Shown in pieces: positions 34,637 to 41,926 of a stretch of DNA of 42,527 nucleotides; the first letter of the stretch is position 1; each line of letters starts with the position of its first letter. This DNA comes from Clostridia bacterium (GTDB lineage: Bacteria > Bacillota > Clostridia > UBA1212 > UBA1255): positions 1 to 42,527 of the forward strand of contig JAFWZX010000036.1 of NCBI GenBank assembly GCA_017517275.1, in the 5' to 3' direction. A program made the translations under genes and the position numbers. Below the pieces are notes generated by a model. That model was not told the DNA's origin, did no database searches, and saw only the letters and a program-made list of their open reading frames with translations.

Positions 34637-36060
34637 CAGAATCTGAAATCTCTCTTTCCTTCTGAAATATCATGAATATGCTCTGTTGCAATGGCGCGAA
34701 CTTTGTCATTGGGAATCTTTATAAGTTCACGGTCGATAAGATCCTTTCCAATAAGAAGTGTATCATCAGAGGCATAATCTTCCAGGTATTCTTTAAGAGT
34801 CATCAACGCATTAGGGTGACAGCAATTAAGAATCTGGCCATTTTTGCACAGGGTCATGAATCGATCTCCCGTGCGGCCTTCTCTGTAACAAGCTGTACAG
34901 AAGCTGGGAATATATCCCAACTCCATCAACCAGCGAACAACCTCATCTAACGTCCTTTTATCACTTACGTCAAACTGTTCTGAGTTATCGTCTTCATCCT
35001 CCGGCTCACAATAACCGCCTACGCTTGTACGCGAAGCTCCGCTTATCTGTGATACGCCAAGAGGAAGAACCTTTTCGCGGACTGCCTTGCTCTCTCTTGT
35101 AGAAATAATCATGCCTGTATATGGCACAGAGATTCTGATAAGTGCAACAAGCTTTGCAAAAATATCATCACTGATACCATTATCAAACTGATTTGGGTCA
35201 ATATCATCTGCCCGTTTAAGACGCGGCACACTGATTGTGTGTGGGCCGACACCGTAAACCGCCTCTAAATGCTCTGCATGCATAAGAAGTCCTGCAAATT
35301 CATATCGGTATAATTCAAGACCAAAGAGCACTCCAAGCCCAACGTCGTCAATTCCGCCTTCCATAGCACGGTCCATTGCCTCGGTATGATAAGCATAATT
35401 ATGTTTAGGTCCGGTAGGATGGAGTTTTACGTAGCTTGCTTTGTTATACGTTTCCTGGAAAAGGATATACGTACCGATACCGGCTTCTTTGAGTTTGCGA
35501 TAATTCTCCACGGTAGTTGCTGCAATATTAACGTTTACACGTCTTATCGCACCGTTTTTATGCTTGATAGAGTAAATCGTCTTAATCGACTCAAGAATAT
35601 ATTCAATCGGGTTGTTTACCGGATCCTCTCCGGCTTCAAGAGCAAGACGCTTATGCCCCATATCCTGGAGTGCAATAACTTCTTTCTTTATCTCCTCCTG
35701 CGTAAGCTTTTTACGTGAAATATGCTTATTCTGATAGTGATACGGGCAATAAGTACAACCGTTTACACAATAATTGGATAGGTAAAGAGGTGCAAACATA
35801 ACAATCCTGTTGCCGTATAAATCAAGCTTTATCTGATGTGCAAGATCGTACATTTGCTGGATTTTATCAGGATCCTCGCAAGCCAGAAGAACAGAAGCCT
35901 CTCTATGTGATAAACCTTTCTTCTCTTTTGCCTTTTCTAAAATAGAATCGATGAGGGCAGTATTGTTCTTATTCTCATCTGCATATTTGAGCGTCGCGAG
36001 AATCTCCTCATCGTTAATAAATTCCTCAGCCTTAGTAGACTTAGGGTCGTATTTATACAT
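34636..36060 (-). CDS. hydG: [FeFe]-hydrogenase maturase HydG
   Basis: This 474-residue radical SAM enzyme splits tyrosine to make the CO and cyanide ligands of the H-cluster. The N-terminal cluster motif is CVNGCTYC (CxxxCxxC), in YLSNYCVNGCTYCPYHYQ. The second, C-terminal cluster is marked by CTACYREGRTGDRFM. The ATG at 36060 follows AAAGGA at good spacing; earlier in-frame ATGs are too close to or before that site. It has a 51-base gap to hydE and is coupled to hydF. Confidence 0.94.
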   Translation of the reverse strand: MYKYDPKSTKAEEFINDEEILATLKYADENKNNTALIDSILEKAKEKKGLSHREASVLLACEDPDKIQQMYDLAHQIKLDLYGNRIVMFAPLYLSNYCVNGCTYCPYHYQNKHISRKKLTQEEIKKEVIALQDMGHKRLALEAGEDPVNNPIEYILESIKTIYSIKHKNGAIRRVNVNIAATTVENYRKLKEAGIGTYILFQETYNKASYVKLHPTGPKHNYAYHTEAMDRAMEGGIDDVGLGVLFGLELYRYEFAGLLMHAEHLEAVYGVGPHTISVPRLKRADDIDPNQFDNGISDDIFAKLVALIRISVPYTGMIISTRESKAVREKVLPLGVSQISGASRTSVGGYCEPEDEDDNSEQFDVSDKRTLDEVVRWLMELGYIPSFCTACYREGRTGDRFMTLCKNGQILNCCHPNALMTLKEYLEDYASDDTLLIGKDLIDRELIKIPNDKVRAIATEHIHDISEGKRDFRF

Positions 36061-36111
36061 ATTATTCATCCTTTCTGTCAAATCAGGAGCCGGCTTGCGG
36101 CTGCTTCTTTG

Positions 36112-37143
36112 TTAGTTATAATCTCCGCGAGCATAACTTATCGTATACCCGATATTATCAAGTCTCGACTGAAGAACAGATAGAGCCTGCGCATCCTGCG
36201 CTCCAACCGAGCTCTTATTATTATACAACATATATTTATTTTTTGCTATCTGTGGAGATAAATTGGGCATAACAACGTTTGCACCGGCAAGAATTCCCCT
36301 CTCGCAACCATCTTTTGATAACGTTGCCAATGCCGTTGTAGATGGTAGTAGCACGTTTGGTTCCATCAATCTTATTATAGACAATAATTTTAGCGTCATT
36401 TCTAAGCTTCCCGGCGGAAAATGTCCAAAAGGAGTATCTTTGTGAGGCAAGAAGGGCCCGATACCTACCATTTGAGGCTTAAATTGTCCAATAAATTCCA
36501 AATCTGCCACAAGATTGTCGACTGTCTGATACGGTGAGCCTACCATAAAACCACATCCCGTCTGGAAGCCGATTCTTTTAAGGTCTAATAGACACCTCAT
36601 CCGGTTTTCATAAGACATATCCACGGGATGAAGTTTTGCATAATGTTCCGGTGACGCTGTCTCATGACGCAGCAGATAGCGATTTGCGCCGGCTTTAAAG
36701 AGCTTTTCGTACTCTATTGCAGACATCTCTCCGAAAGAAACGGTAATAGCGCAATCTTTATATTCCCGTCTGATCGCAGACACTATATCGCACAATATTT
36801 CTATTGTAAAATGCTTGTCTTCTCCCCCCTGCAGTACAAAGGTTTTGAAGCCAAGCTCGTATCCTCTCCTGCAGCATGACAGAATCTCTTCCTTACCCAG
36901 TCTATAGCGTAAAGCACACTTATTTCCTGCCCGTATGCCGCAGTAATAGCAATTATTTTTGCAGAAATTCGTAAATTCGATTAATCCTCTGATATAAACC
37001 TTATTTCCAAATATTTCCTGAGCCTTATTGCGGGCGGCAACGTTGAGTTCCTCATCATATCTGTCAGTTTCTAACAGATATTTATACTCGCTTCCGGACA
37101 GTCTGCGTTCTGTTTGTAATTTTTGTAAAATATTATCATACAT
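36112..37143 (-). CDS. hydE: [FeFe]-hydrogenase maturase HydE
   Basis: This 343-residue radical SAM enzyme takes part in building the dithiomethylamine bridge of the H-cluster. The cluster motif CKNNCYYC lies in EFTNFCKNNCYYCGIRAGN; GPFLPHKDTPFGHFPPG and LPSTTALATL are also typical of HydE. The ATG at 37143 overlaps the stop of the TM1266-type gene by eight bases, so translation is coupled; upstream codons in this frame would add 20 non-conserved residues from inside that gene. Length is close to the family norm. Confidence 0.93.
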   Translation of the reverse strand: MYDNILQKLQTERRLSGSEYKYLLETDRYDEELNVAARNKAQEIFGNKVYIRGLIEFTNFCKNNCYYCGIRAGNKCALRYRLGKEEILSCCRRGYELGFKTFVLQGGEDKHFTIEILCDIVSAIRREYKDCAITVSFGEMSAIEYEKLFKAGANRYLLRHETASPEHYAKLHPVDMSYENRMRCLLDLKRIGFQTGCGFMVGSPYQTVDNLVADLEFIGQFKPQMVGIGPFLPHKDTPFGHFPPGSLEMTLKLLSIIRLMEPNVLLPSTTALATLSKDGCERGILAGANVVMPNLSPQIAKNKYMLYNNKSSVGAQDAQALSVLQSRLDNIGYTISYARGDYN

Positions 37144-37390
37144 TGGAGTATATTGCCTTTGCTGTAATGCCGTTGATTCTGCCGATTTTACCCGACAGTG
37201 CATTTATTATATCCTGAGGTGCATCAATTGCAATACTGATTATATTAACGTTTCTTTCCCTGTACGGTATACCCATTCTACCCACGATATACGACGCATA
37301 TTCGTGAAGCACGGCATTGAGTACATCTACTTTACTTGAATTTTCTACAATGATGCCGATTAGGGCGATACGTGTTCCGTTTTCCTGCAT
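37136..37390 (-). CDS. Iron-only hydrogenase system regulator, TM1266 type
   Basis: This 84-residue protein looks like a small ACT/NikR C-terminal-like fold: RIALIGIIVENSSKVDVLNA and VGRMGIPYRERNVNIISIAI followed by the LSGKIGRINGI stretch. Proteins of this type sit beside hydEGF genes and are taken to regulate the hydrogenase system. GGAGAA precedes the ATG and lies inside spoIIID; the two genes overlap by 31 bases in different frames. No DNA-binding motif is visible, so how it acts is unclear. Confidence 0.8.
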   Translation of the reverse strand: MQENGTRIALIGIIVENSSKVDVLNAVLHEYASYIVGRMGIPYRERNVNIISIAIDAPQDIINALSGKIGRINGITAKAIYSNV

Positions 37391-37662
37391 TTTAATTCTC
37401 CATGTAAGTATTTTTCCTTTGTTGCAAGCCCGCCTCTTATATGACGTTCTGCTTTGTTGATATTAAGAATCCCCCGTACAGCTTCAGCGAGCGCCGGATT
37501 AAGATAAGGCAACCTTTGTGAAACGTCCTTATGTACGGTAGATTTGCTTATTTCAAATTTCGCAGCAGCTGCTCTTACTGTACAGCCTGTATCTAATATG
37601 TACTGAGCTACTTCATATACTCTGTCTTCTATATAATCGTGGCTTGAATTGATACTATACAT
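37360..37662 (-). CDS. spoIIID: Stage III sporulation regulator SpoIIID
   Basis: This 100-residue protein is the mother-cell DNA-binding regulator that acts after sigma-E. The core DRVYEVAQYILDTGCTVRAA, the HTH FEISKSTVHKDVSQRLPYLN and RHIRGGLATKEKY closely match the family. AAGGGG precedes the ATG. It is about ten residues longer at the C-terminus than many SpoIIID proteins, and this extension is where the 31-base overlap with the hydrogenase regulator gene begins. Confidence 0.93.
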   Translation of the reverse strand: MYSINSSHDYIEDRVYEVAQYILDTGCTVRAAAAKFEISKSTVHKDVSQRLPYLNPALAEAVRGILNINKAERHIRGGLATKEKYLHGELKCRKTEHVSP

Positions 37663-37696
37663 ATATTTTACCCCTTTGCGGTGAACATATTGGTAA

Positions 37697-37723
37697 AATA
37701 TATGTGTTTAAGCGACTATTTAT
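37697..37723 (-). promoter_or_regulatory. spoIIID: Possible sigma-E promoter of spoIIID
   Basis: CATATATT (37704-37697) resembles the sigma-E -10 CATACAAT-like element, and ATAAAT (37723-37718) lies 13 bases upstream at the -35 position. It overlaps the end of the GltS-like gene. The match is modest. Confidence 0.3.
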
Positions 37724-39095
37724 TCTTCTTATTGCCGACTTTGAACATTATAAACAATAAAATTGCCAGATATAATACAACTAAGCCGAACGTAACAAAT
37801 ACCATCAAGGTACTCTTCGCGGCAAGACTTACCATAAGCAGGATAGGCGCTCCGAAGATGATTCCCATAGAGCTTCCTGTAATAAGATTGTTTGAAGCGG
37901 GGGTTTTGAAATGAGGGTCTATCTCTCTTAACAAAAGAACACCTGAACTGATCGTACCGGTGAGCATACCGAACATTGAGAAGAAAGCTTCATATTCATA
38001 TTTCGGGTATATCTTTTTACACATGAACTTAAGGTAAGCAAACGTTACTACACCGCCTGAAACAGACATGAGAATAAAAGGAACCCACAAGCCCTTCAAA
38101 TCATTAATCTCAATGCTTGCAATCCCGCATATAATCATAACGTCGAAAGCCAAGCCTGAGATACGGCTCAGAAGATAATTATTCTGATACTGTCTTTTCA
38201 TTATATTTGTTTTGCGCAGGCCACTCATAACAGATCGGAAGAAGATTGCAACCAAAGAGCCTATAATAAAGTTAAACCCCCATAAGAGCGAAGATACAGC
38301 TCCGGCTAATGCGGGGGAAATAAAGTCCAAGAGGCTGCAAAGTCCCCATGTAACAAGGTACGTAATCAGATATACTAAAACGATAAGAGCTGCCTGAACG
38401 CTTAATTTATCAACGGATTCTGCAATCGGTATCTCGTTTTCATCTTGGAATTCTTCTACCGTAACAGAGCCTGATATAATAGTATCAGGAGTGTTTCTGT
38501 TAAGTTTGCCTTTGCGGTTACATATGTTTAAATATACAACACCGATAAGGCAGGCACACAAATATCCGGCAGCCGCAATAGCCAGACCAAAGGATTGACC
38601 TCCGATAAATCCAAATCCTTCATATGTTACACCTACGTTATTAGCTTGCCCCGGACCTTGGCCGTATCCCATAGCCAAAAGTATGCCGCTTGCTTTGAAA
38701 AAATCCGGCATAAAAGTATACGCAAGTCCTATTGAAATTCCCAAGCCTATTATTGCCTGAACTAAATACGTACTGACAATCAAAGCTCCGTTCTTTACTA
38801 CTAATCCTTTGCCGGACTCCTGAACTTTCTCAGGAACTCTCAGTGAAAGGGCAATAAAACCAAGTGCAAGAGCGTGATAAGTAAGCGTCTCAAGGAAGTT
38901 TGTATTCATTTTAATAACACCGGCAGTTCTTACAATCAGCAGGATGAAACCGGCTAAAACAGCGGTGGGGATAAGGCTCTTTTTGATCACACCGATTTTT
39001 CTTCTGATTATATTAGCACCAAGCAACAGCCCGGCAATAATACCGATTTGCACTATAGGTTGCCATAAAGCAACGTTTGCATTTGAAAAATCCAT
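37716..39095 (-). CDS. GltS-like Na+/glutamate symporter
   Basis: This 459-residue membrane protein has about 12 helices and resembles the sodium/glutamate symporter (GltS) family. The glycine-rich GYGQGPGQANNVGV and MGIIFGAPILLMVSLAAK sections resemble the two re-entrant loops of that family. The C-terminal end is basic. GGAGGG overlaps the end of the acyltransferase gene and lies properly before the ATG at 39095, so the two are one operon. The exact substrate, glutamate or another carboxylate, is not certain. Confidence 0.75.
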   Translation of the reverse strand: MDFSNANVALWQPIVQIGIIAGLLLGANIIRRKIGVIKKSLIPTAVLAGFILLIVRTAGVIKMNTNFLETLTYHALALGFIALSLRVPEKVQESGKGLVVKNGALIVSTYLVQAIIGLGISIGLAYTFMPDFFKASGILLAMGYGQGPGQANNVGVTYEGFGFIGGQSFGLAIAAAGYLCACLIGVVYLNICNRKGKLNRNTPDTIISGSVTVEEFQDENEIPIAESVDKLSVQAALIVLVYLITYLVTWGLCSLLDFISPALAGAVSSLLWGFNFIIGSLVAIFFRSVMSGLRKTNIMKRQYQNNYLLSRISGLAFDVMIICGIASIEINDLKGLWVPFILMSVSGGVVTFAYLKFMCKKIYPKYEYEAFFSMFGMLTGTISSGVLLLREIDPHFKTPASNNLITGSSMGIIFGAPILLMVSLAAKSTLMVFVTFGLVVLYLAILLFIMFKVGNKKNK

Positions 39096-39099
39096 AAGT

Positions 39100-40254
39100 T
39101 CAGCCCTCCGATCTATTTTTGTATTCGTTATATAATAAGTGATATTTTAACACGTTTGATTCCTGTGAAGGTAACAATTTGTAATATTTTTCTTTCGTCG
39201 AAAATACAATCGCTCTGCGACCGTGCATTGTAAGATCTATGACGGAAGCCAAAGGAACCGTCACGTCACCACAAGCGATTGTACTGTGGTTCATGTAAAT
39301 AGGCCCCTCGCTGCAGACTGTCTCTACGTGCTTGTCTATCTCAATAAGCTTCCCGCCCGCCGACGTATACGATACGTTATTTGCAGCGTCTTTTGCTACC
39401 TGTTCTCTCTGCCACGCAGCCAGCTCCTTTACTGTCTTAAAGTCGATTCCTTCGAGCATACAATACTCTGTATATTTAAAAGACATACCGCATTTTTCAC
39501 AAGTCACCGTATCTTTTTGAGATCTAATCGTATCCATCGCACCGCATTTCGGGCACTTAAAGAGCAAATTTTCCATTTTATACGCAATTTGCTTTCCTTT
39601 GTATTTTTTTGGATTCTCTATTTGTTTTGCGTATGCATCCTCATAGAGATCTTTTTGAATTGCTTCATTTATCTCATCTACACTCATACTCTCAATTTGC
39701 TCTTTTGTATAAACGTTCACCGGAGCCCCGTATATCGGACCTTTGCGCAGACCTTCCTGACTCCAGTTCGGACTTACAAAATAACCGCCTTGAATCTTGT
39801 AGGTAATAAGAGTGCATTTTGCTTTTTTTACTACTTTCCCCGTAGCCGGACTTATTTGTTGAGTGACGCCGTCCCAGGATCTGGCTCCTTCTGCAAACAT
39901 GCAAACGTTAGCACCGTTTTTGACAGCACGCAACATATCGATTACGGAAGCAGTAGCTGTCGTTCCTTTGTATCGAATAATGGGATCAAAAGCGAACTTT
40001 AGAAATTTATAAGCAACTTTCCATCGTGCAATATGCTCGCTGGCAACAAAATACATTTGCTTTTTAGAGCTGACACCTACAAACAAAGGATCCCAATCAG
40101 TATTATGGTTAGATAAAACCATATAAGGCCCTTTTACCTTCCCAATACTCTTATATCGGTACCCAAATTTTAAGAATAAAAAAAATGCAACGAGGGGACG
40201 TAATAACGCGTAAAAAAATCTATGTTTTATTGTCATCTTCTTCACTTTTTCCAC
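39100..40254 (-). CDS. PlsC-like acyltransferase with zinc ribbon
   Basis: This 384-residue membrane-associated protein has the lysophospholipid acyltransferase motif NHNTDWD (HX4D) near residues 49-55 and FAEGARSWDG further on. A zinc-ribbon of the CPKCG...CEKCG type (about 238-262) follows, then a domain ending in KEKYYKLL, unusual for PlsC. A C-terminal zinc ribbon suggests contact with another molecule or protein. The GTG at 40254 is preferred to the ATG at 40236 because GGAGAA is well spaced for it. Four bases separate it from the GltS-like gene. Likely role: acylation of lysophosphatidic acid or a related lipid. Confidence 0.82.
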   Translation of the reverse strand: MEKVKKMTIKHRFFYALLRPLVAFFLFLKFGYRYKSIGKVKGPYMVLSNHNTDWDPLFVGVSSKKQMYFVASEHIARWKVAYKFLKFAFDPIIRYKGTTATASVIDMLRAVKNGANVCMFAEGARSWDGVTQQISPATGKVVKKAKCTLITYKIQGGYFVSPNWSQEGLRKGPIYGAPVNVYTKEQIESMSVDEINEAIQKDLYEDAYAKQIENPKKYKGKQIAYKMENLLFKCPKCGAMDTIRSQKDTVTCEKCGMSFKYTEYCMLEGIDFKTVKELAAWQREQVAKDAANNVSYTSAGGKLIEIDKHVETVCSEGPIYMNHSTIACGDVTVPLASVIDLTMHGRRAIVFSTKEKYYKLLPSQESNVLKYHLLYNEYKNRSEG

Positions 40255-40270
40255 TAATTATTCTCCATTT

Positions 40271-40310
40271 ATCCTTATCAAGGATAACACTCTGCTATAG
40301 TAAATGTCAA
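40271..40310 (-). promoter_or_regulatory. Promoter and palindrome upstream of the acyltransferase
   Basis: On the minus strand TTGACA (40310-40305) and TATCCT (40286-40281) are 18 bases apart. The imperfect palindrome ATCCTT-ATC-AAGGAT (40271-40285) overlaps the -10 and probable start point and may be an operator. Confidence 0.5.
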
Positions 40311-40333
40311 GCAAAGCCGAGTCTTATTAACGG

Positions 40334-40402
40334 TTTTACCGCTTCTAATACGTATTTTTTGTGATAAAGTTACTGTAAATCGGTAAAAAAAAGGTATATA
40401 AT
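40334..40402 (+). promoter_or_regulatory. Promoter region of desulfoferrodoxin gene with inverted repeat
   Basis: A perfect TATAAT (40397-40402) is preceded by TGTAAA (40374-40379) at 17 bases. The eight-base arms TTTTACCG (40334-40341) and CGGTAAAA (40381-40388) flank the -35 region and could bind an oxygen- or metal-responsive regulator; that is inference. Confidence 0.4.
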
Positions 40403-40442
40403 ATAAACGTACAATATAAAAAGATTTTGGAGGTTTTTTACT

Positions 40443-40826
40443 ATGTGTGACAACAACAAATTTTTCATTTGTGAGCATTGCGGAAATTTAATAGGCATGA
40501 TTAATGATTCAGGAGTCCCCATGATGTGCTGCGGGAAGAAAATGACAAAGCTTGAACCCGGTGTGGTTGAGGCAAGTCACGAAAAGCATATTCCTGTTGT
40601 CCGTGTTGACGGCAACTGCGTACACGTTACAATCGGTTCAGTGGCTCACCCCATGGTTCAAGAGCATAGCATTCTTTGGGTATATCTTATGACGGACAAA
40701 GGTGGACAACGCAAATGTCTTGAAATAGGCAAAGCCCCCGAAGTTACGTTTGCTCTCAGCGACGAGAAACCGGTTGCAGCTTACGCTTATTGCAACCTTC
40801 ACGGATTGTGGAAAGCTGATCTTTGA
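40443..40826 (+). CDS. Desulfoferrodoxin (superoxide reductase)
   Basis: This 127-residue protein reduces superoxide to peroxide without making oxygen, which suits an anaerobe. The N-terminal desulforedoxin centre is CEHCG ... MCCGKKM (four Cys, about residues 10-31). The catalytic iron centre has ASHEKHIPVV, VAHPM and CNLHGLWKA, giving the His and Cys ligands. The two-domain form matches desulfoferrodoxin, not neelaredoxin. TTGGAGG precedes the ATG. It is followed by the phosphodiesterase gene after 36 bases. Confidence 0.95.
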   Translation: MCDNNKFFICEHCGNLIGMINDSGVPMMCCGKKMTKLEPGVVEASHEKHIPVVRVDGNCVHVTIGSVAHPMVQEHSILWVYLMTDKGGQRKCLEIGKAPEVTFALSDEKPVAAYAYCNLHGLWKADL

Positions 40827-40862
40827 AATACAAGAAACAGTATCTACAATAAGGGGTATCAA

Positions 40863-41696
40863 ATGAATTTTAATCTTCGTGAAACAGCCGCACATCACCG
40901 CATTATTGTCAGTCACAGAGGTGTCAGCGGCGGTAATATACCGGGAAATACTATTCCCTCATATGAAATAGCATTAGCACAAGGCGCTGATATGATCGAG
41001 ACCGACGTCAGCGCCTGTCTTGACGGAACACTTGTCGTTTTTCACCCGAATATGGAAATGCGTCAGCTTGGCAGTGATTGCAGCGTTCCGCAGATGACGT
41101 ATGAAGAAGTATCTCGTCTTCGCTACGTAAATCCCGATCGAGCACCTACCCAATTTGGTCTTGTGAAATTTGATGATTTATTAGAAACGTTCAAAGACCG
41201 CTGTTATATAAACGTTGACAAATTCTGGAACAATCCGGAAGCGATATATAAAGCGATAAAGCGCCATAATATGCTCGACCAGATACTCGTGAAAAGCAGC
41301 CTAAAGCCCCAGGTAATCCAAGTCTTGGAAGACTTAGCTCCTGATATCCCTTTTATGCCAATTGTGAAAAATGATTTTCCGGAACATGCAGAGCTTGTTT
41401 CAAAAAAAATCAATTATATCGGTGTTGAATTTGTTTTCAGCGAGGAAAGCGCTCCCTGCGCTCAGCCCGAATACATAAAGAAGCTTCAGAAAGATAATAT
41501 TCTTGTTTGGTCAAACGCAATTATTTACAACGTCCAAAAGCAACTTGCAGCCGGGCACAGCGACGATACGTCATTTACTGTATCCTACGACTATGGCTGG
41601 GGATGGCTGGCAGATCGCGGCTATGATATTATTCAGACAGATTGGCCCGGTATGTTAATTGACTATTTAAAAAAATCAGGAAAATATTACAAATAA
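40863..41696 (+). CDS. Glycerophosphodiester phosphodiesterase family protein
   Basis: This 277-residue protein has the GDPD fold: SHRGVSGGNIPGNTIPSYE at the N-terminus, then IETDVSACLDGTLVVFHP and a late WGWLADRGYDIIQTDWPG. The family normally has HD after VVF; here it reads HP, while the catalytic His and the Glu/Asp pair are kept. No signal peptide is seen, so it would act in the cytoplasm on glycerophosphodiesters. AAGGGG precedes the ATG. The substrate could be an atypical phosphodiester. Confidence 0.8.
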   Translation: MNFNLRETAAHHRIIVSHRGVSGGNIPGNTIPSYEIALAQGADMIETDVSACLDGTLVVFHPNMEMRQLGSDCSVPQMTYEEVSRLRYVNPDRAPTQFGLVKFDDLLETFKDRCYINVDKFWNNPEAIYKAIKRHNMLDQILVKSSLKPQVIQVLEDLAPDIPFMPIVKNDFPEHAELVSKKINYIGVEFVFSEESAPCAQPEYIKKLQKDNILVWSNAIIYNVQKQLAAGHSDDTSFTVSYDYGWGWLADRGYDIIQTDWPGMLIDYLKKSGKYYK

Positions 41697-41722
41697 TAAG
41701 CCGTCAACCTGTGATTGCGCGG

Positions 41723-41926
41723 CTAACCCCCGGTGTTTAGGCGGGGTTTCGTAAAACAGTTATTTTGAAACTGCATATTTGCTATAATGAGATTGTTATC
41801 AACTTTGTTAAGATCAACGCTTCCGCTTTGTGCTTGTTTTGCGATTGTTGCCAAAGCAAGCTCTGCATCTGTAACCTGTATTGATTCTATTTTCTTAATT
41901 GCATCATTTTTTATATCTTGGTAATC
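41723..41926 (-). pseudogene. Coding remnant without a start
   Basis: On the minus strand an open frame reads from about 41926 (no start codon) down to a TAG at 41723-41725. It encodes a protein-like stretch including DIKNDAIKKIESIQVTDAEL and NKVDNNLIIANMQF. It is in a different frame from the ATPase upstream, which ends at 41911. The sequence looks like the C-terminus of a former gene. The family is not recognised. Confidence 0.35.

Noticed and set aside
39223..40002. 259-codon open frame on the plus strand
   Set aside because: It lies fully antisense to the acyltransferase gene, which has clear HX4D and zinc-ribbon motifs; it has no ribosome site and an unnatural composition.
40278..40478. 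66-codon minus-strand frame between two divergent genes
   Set aside because: It covers two promoter regions and the start of the desulfoferrodoxin gene; no ribosome site.
41715..41755. Possible hairpin AACCCC/GGGGTT after the phosphodiesterase gene
   Set aside because: Short stem with no T run; not a convincing terminator, and it overlaps the coding remnant.
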